Of a DNA stretch of 24,364 bases, positions 21,516 through 24,364 are shown in pieces. The stretch comes from a virus. Positions within the stretch are counted from its first letter, which is position 1. Each line of letters starts with the position of its first letter. The stretch is from the IMG/VR virus record IMGVR_UViG_3300047476_000239, positions 1 through 24,364 of that record; one strand, given 5' to 3'. A program made the translations under genes and the position numbers. A model generated the notes under the pieces. That model was not told the DNA's origin and did no database searches. It saw only the letters and a list, made by a program, of their open reading frames with translations.

Positions 21516-23741
21516 TTACATTCCTTGTGTTGGAGGTTGTTGTTCCATAGGAGCTTGCTCCATTGGTTGTTGTGGTTGCTGAACTGGCATTGGTTGAGGA
21601 GCTGCTTGAGCTTCCATCAATGGATTTTGTCCCTGATCTATATCTGCCTGAGCTTGCATAGCAAAGGCATACTGCTCCTCATTTCTACGATCCAGCTCTG
21701 CTTTAATTGCTGAAGTATCCAAATTGGCAATAAGCAAGCGAACAATCGCATCAATTTCAGTCTTATTCTGGCTAGTGATTGAGCGAGTATTTTGGTCATT
21801 AACCTTAACTTCAGCCATTGTTTCAGTATTGTGCGCTCTAGCAGTAACATCCATGAGCTTGCGAGCTGTAGCTGCATTTTCTTTGGTTTCAGCAACAGAT
21901 TTCCCATATTGCAGATCCATAGTAAGGGCAGCAATTTTTTCTTGAGAGTCTGCAACCATCTTTTTAGCTTGAGCCAACTGCATTTGAACTTGTGGCGGAA
22001 TGTCTGATTTTTCATCAATTTGAGCCAATGGGTTAGCAGCAGCCAAGCGATCAGCAATAATTTCAGCACCTGGAAAGTCCATGTTACGGAAGATCAAATC
22101 GCCAGCAGTTTGCATGAGGTTTGGATCGGCAGCTAACAAAGCCATCATTGACTCAACCGCTTCACTACGCTTAGAAGCAAAGCCAGGACCTGTATCCATT
22201 ACAACATCATAACGACCAACTGAAACATCATTCAAAATGCGCTCAACACCTTCTTCATCAGTAACTCGCTGATTTAAGGTAATAATTTCAGGCTTTTCAT
22301 CAGCGCCAATAATTCGCATTACACGCTCTGTGTCATAAATCTTAGGGATCAAATCAAGGATGATGCGACCACAATAAGCAATAGAGCGAGTCAAATTGTC
22401 GTAATAGTGGAAGTTCACCATGTCCACTTGTTGCTGCTGACCAGCAATCGCTTTACCTGACATATTGCCTTGTGGCAATTGGCTAGGATCGTAAATGCCA
22501 ACAACTGTCATCAAGTCATTGCTCATGCCCTGAGTTGCTGTAACGATTCCTGCTGGAGGTGGCTCAGGTTGCAAGCGAGTAGGAACAGGAGCTTGTCTGC
22601 CCTCTGTGTCTGTTTGCTTGTAACGCAAAACAGGCATGGCTTTAATGTTAGCCATTGCCCATTCATTTTCATGCCCTTCATCTTGCCCTTCGGCCATTAA
22701 CCACTTGGCTTTAGGGGCAAGCGCTACTGACTCAGTTAATGCTGTAGTCCAGTAGTTATACATACGCTGCGGATCTTTAGCCATGCGAACCAAGCCAAAT
22801 TTCTTATGCTTGGCATCAATAACGGCTGTTTGACCATAAACAGGAATAACTGGGATGTATTTACCAGCCCAATCTCCTTCTTCAAGAATTTCCATTGCAG
22901 TTAGCTTGCACCATTTGATCTGCTTCTTGTAGGTATCTCTGCGCTCTAAGATTTTAATGCCAGCTTCTTCCAATACTTCTTTAGATGGCAACTCATCTTC
23001 AAATACGCTTGTGCCATCAGACAAAAGAGCTAATTTGGCAGGAGTTCTAACTGTGTAGAAATACTCAGCAATACGAACATCTTCCTTAGTAACCCACTCA
23101 GAATCTGAATCGCCTGTGCCACGACTTGTAAATCCTTGACCATCATCTTTGCCAGGATACATAGCCCTGAAAGTTTTTTTGCTTACAACTGTAGTAATCA
23201 GGCAGCGCTCTGCATCAGAGCCATCAGGAAGCTGTGAATTAGGGTCAAAATAGACTGTAAATGGGTTATCAATCGGTCTGATGTAGATTTCTTGTTCAAA
23301 AGAATCATCAGAAATATAGTCTGTAATTACTCGGAAATAACCCCAACCCATCTTAACTGCATATTCAACGGCTGTGTCATAAGCCACATCAGCAGAAGAT
23401 TGATATTCAATATGACGGCAAACACCGCTTAGGATCTCAGCTAATTTGGCATCAGCTTCATTGTTCATGCCTTGAACTTTAATTCTTGGGCGCTGTTGGC
23501 GAATTTGATTGCAGATTTGACGAACATAGGCATCAACTTTGTTGATCGTCAAACATGGTCTAGATTCAAGAACTCGGCTATTTTGAACATCTACAGGCCA
23601 TTGATCGCCAGCACAAAAGCGCACATCATCAAGCGCTTCGGCTCTATTGTTTGAATCAACATCATTACAAAGGTTTAAGAACTTCTTTGCATCATTAATT
23701 CTGCTATCTTCGCTTGAATCCTGATCTTGATAATCTGCCAT
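21516..23741 (-). CDS. Portal protein, P22-like
   Basis: A 741-residue portal of the P22 gp1 family. It starts MADYQDQDSSEDSRINDAKK, followed by RAEALDDVRFCAGDQWP, RPCLTINKVDAYVRQICNQI, RQQRPRIKVQG, DTAVEYAVKMGWGYFRV and NPFTVYFDPNSQLPDGSDAE, all characteristic of the family. It forms the dodecameric DNA entry ring. The C-terminal part is a long helix and a Gln/Pro-rich tail (QPQQPMEQAPMEQQPPTQGM), consistent with the barrel region. P22 portal is 725 residues. The ATG at 23741 is preferred, 2 bases after the terminase stop. A TTG at 23756 would add five residues inside the terminase end. Confidence 0.93.
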   Translation of the reverse strand: MADYQDQDSSEDSRINDAKKFLNLCNDVDSNNRAEALDDVRFCAGDQWPVDVQNSRVLESRPCLTINKVDAYVRQICNQIRQQRPRIKVQGMNNEADAKLAEILSGVCRHIEYQSSADVAYDTAVEYAVKMGWGYFRVITDYISDDSFEQEIYIRPIDNPFTVYFDPNSQLPDGSDAERCLITTVVSKKTFRAMYPGKDDGQGFTSRGTGDSDSEWVTKEDVRIAEYFYTVRTPAKLALLSDGTSVFEDELPSKEVLEEAGIKILERRDTYKKQIKWCKLTAMEILEEGDWAGKYIPVIPVYGQTAVIDAKHKKFGLVRMAKDPQRMYNYWTTALTESVALAPKAKWLMAEGQDEGHENEWAMANIKAMPVLRYKQTDTEGRQAPVPTRLQPEPPPAGIVTATQGMSNDLMTVVGIYDPSQLPQGNMSGKAIAGQQQQVDMVNFHYYDNLTRSIAYCGRIILDLIPKIYDTERVMRIIGADEKPEIITLNQRVTDEEGVERILNDVSVGRYDVVMDTGPGFASKRSEAVESMMALLAADPNLMQTAGDLIFRNMDFPGAEIIADRLAAANPLAQIDEKSDIPPQVQMQLAQAKKMVADSQEKIAALTMDLQYGKSVAETKENAATARKLMDVTARAHNTETMAEVKVNDQNTRSITSQNKTEIDAIVRLLIANLDTSAIKAELDRRNEEQYAFAMQAQADIDQGQNPLMEAQAAPQPMPVQQPQQPMEQAPMEQQPPTQGM

Positions 23742-23743
23742 AT

Positions 23744-24364
23744 TTAGCCCATCCAACTGCCCCCAAGGGCATAAGTTTGTTTAACTGGTTGCCGTTTCTT
23801 AGGTTCATTTACCATCAAACCTATATATCGCCAAGCATCAGCGCCATGCGAATATATGTCATGGAGTGGCTTTTGACTAAAAGCTCCATGCTCATCAACA
23901 TCATAGCGATAATGTCTTAGGCAGTTTAAACCTTCTTCGGTATTTTTTCTATCAAAATAACATCTTGGGAAGATTGTTCTTGCAGCATTAATTGAATCGG
24001 TTACAGGAACTCGATCAAGGATCTGCACTTTCATTCCTGTTGCCCTAACAATTTCTTCAATGGATTTGCCAGTTCCCAATGACTTAGCAGCAGCATCATG
24101 CGGAAGCCAAATAGTGTCATAGATATATCCAAAGGTTTGCATCAAAGCCAAATAATGCTGGATAGTCTTTTGGTTATCCTCAAAATAACGCAATACTCGA
24201 ATCTCAAAGCCTACAAATTGGATGATCCAGCAAGCTGTATTGTCTGCCCAACCAAGGTCAAATACTGCATGGCATGGCTTGGAAGGATCATAAGGAACAT
24301 TAGTAATTCTGCCATCCATTTCAGCTTGATCCATTTCTTTAGCAAAAATAGCGCCATCAATGGT
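23744..24364 (-). CDS. terL: Terminase large subunit, C-terminal nuclease part (5' end outside window)
   Basis: The frame is open to the window edge, so the ATPase half lies beyond it. The visible part begins TIDGAIFAKEMDQAEMDGRI, then KPCHAVFDLGWADNTACW (first RuvC-type Asp), TIWLPHDAAAKSLGTGKSIE (second acidic region) and IYSHGADAWRYIGL (last Asp, in HGADAxRY). These are the terminase nuclease motifs that cut concatemers during packaging. The last residues are a basic linker (NEPKKRQPVKQ), perhaps contacting portal. The ATG at 24334 is internal, because the family phrase GAIFAKE lies upstream of it. The portal gene follows directly. Confidence 0.92.
   Translation of the reverse strand, partial: TIDGAIFAKEMDQAEMDGRITNVPYDPSKPCHAVFDLGWADNTACWIIQFVGFEIRVLRYFEDNQKTIQHYLALMQTFGYIYDTIWLPHDAAAKSLGTGKSIEEIVRATGMKVQILDRVPVTDSINAARTIFPRCYFDRKNTEEGLNCLRHYRYDVDEHGAFSQKPLHDIYSHGADAWRYIGLMVNEPKKRQPVKQTYALGGSWMG

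Noticed and set aside
21638-22069. Minus-strand 143-residue Leu/Lys-rich frame within the portal gene
   Set aside because: It is a frame-shifted shadow of the helical Gln/Ala-rich C-terminal part of the portal. The portal frame itself is intact.

Overview
The window is part of a tailed double-stranded DNA phage, or a prophage-like copy of one, with a P22-like (podovirus-type) head and portal apparatus. No gene marks an integrated element, because no integrase, repressor or att site is visible. The DNA is AT-rich by eye. Genes are packed almost end to end, with many ATGA or TAATG stop/start overlaps and GGAG/AAGGA-type ribosome sites. A Gram-negative host is implied by the Rz/Rz1 spanin pair and the GH19 endolysin. 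The style of the small conserved proteins resembles freshwater proteobacterial phages, but that is an impression and no host can be named. No tRNA, rRNA, CRISPR or IS was seen. No gene-free stretch exceeds about 100 bases; the longest is 21015-21100.

Layout. (1) Positions 1-2238, plus strand: the end of an early operon. It holds the C-terminal part of a DUF1071/Sak3-type single-strand annealing protein, a 32-residue membrane microprotein, a YqaJ/lambda-type exonuclease, a small unknown, an 87-residue protein ending in the SSB tip DEDIPF, a 43-residue secreted four-cysteine peptide, and three small hypotheticals. The annealase, exonuclease and SSB-tip protein look like a recombination module. 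(2) Positions 2235-4033, minus strand: the lysis cassette, with a GH19 endolysin, three small membrane proteins (holin/antiholin candidates), Rz, and an Rz1 lipoprotein gene fully embedded in Rz. (3) Positions 4044-10106, minus: a collar-domain tail protein, three large ejection/internal virion proteins (one with a lytic transglycosylase domain), a GNAT-like protein and a small protein. (4) Positions 10106-13441: gp10-like and gp4-like head-completion/tail-hub proteins, each with an inserted beta-repeat region. (5) Positions 13450-18744: an accessory block with a large tail fibre, a tail-assembly-chaperone-like protein, small virion-type proteins and a GT-A glycosyltransferase. (6) Positions 18799-24364: P22-type coat, scaffold, portal and the C-terminal part of the large terminase.

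Read in the direction of transcription (right to left), the late genes follow the P22 order terminase-portal-scaffold-coat-gp4-gp10-(26)-14-7-20-16. The fibre/glycosyltransferase block is inserted between coat and gp4. The early and late operons converge and overlap by 4 bases at 2235-2238. Two intrinsic terminators lie just after the coat gene and after the next small gene, and are the only clear ones found. They probably set coat expression above that of downstream genes.

The less ordinary observations are the embedded Rz1, the SSB-tip protein, the symmetric Cys4 secreted peptide, the nested repeat-domain insertions in the two head-completion proteins, and a duplicated short motif flanking the transglycosylase domain.
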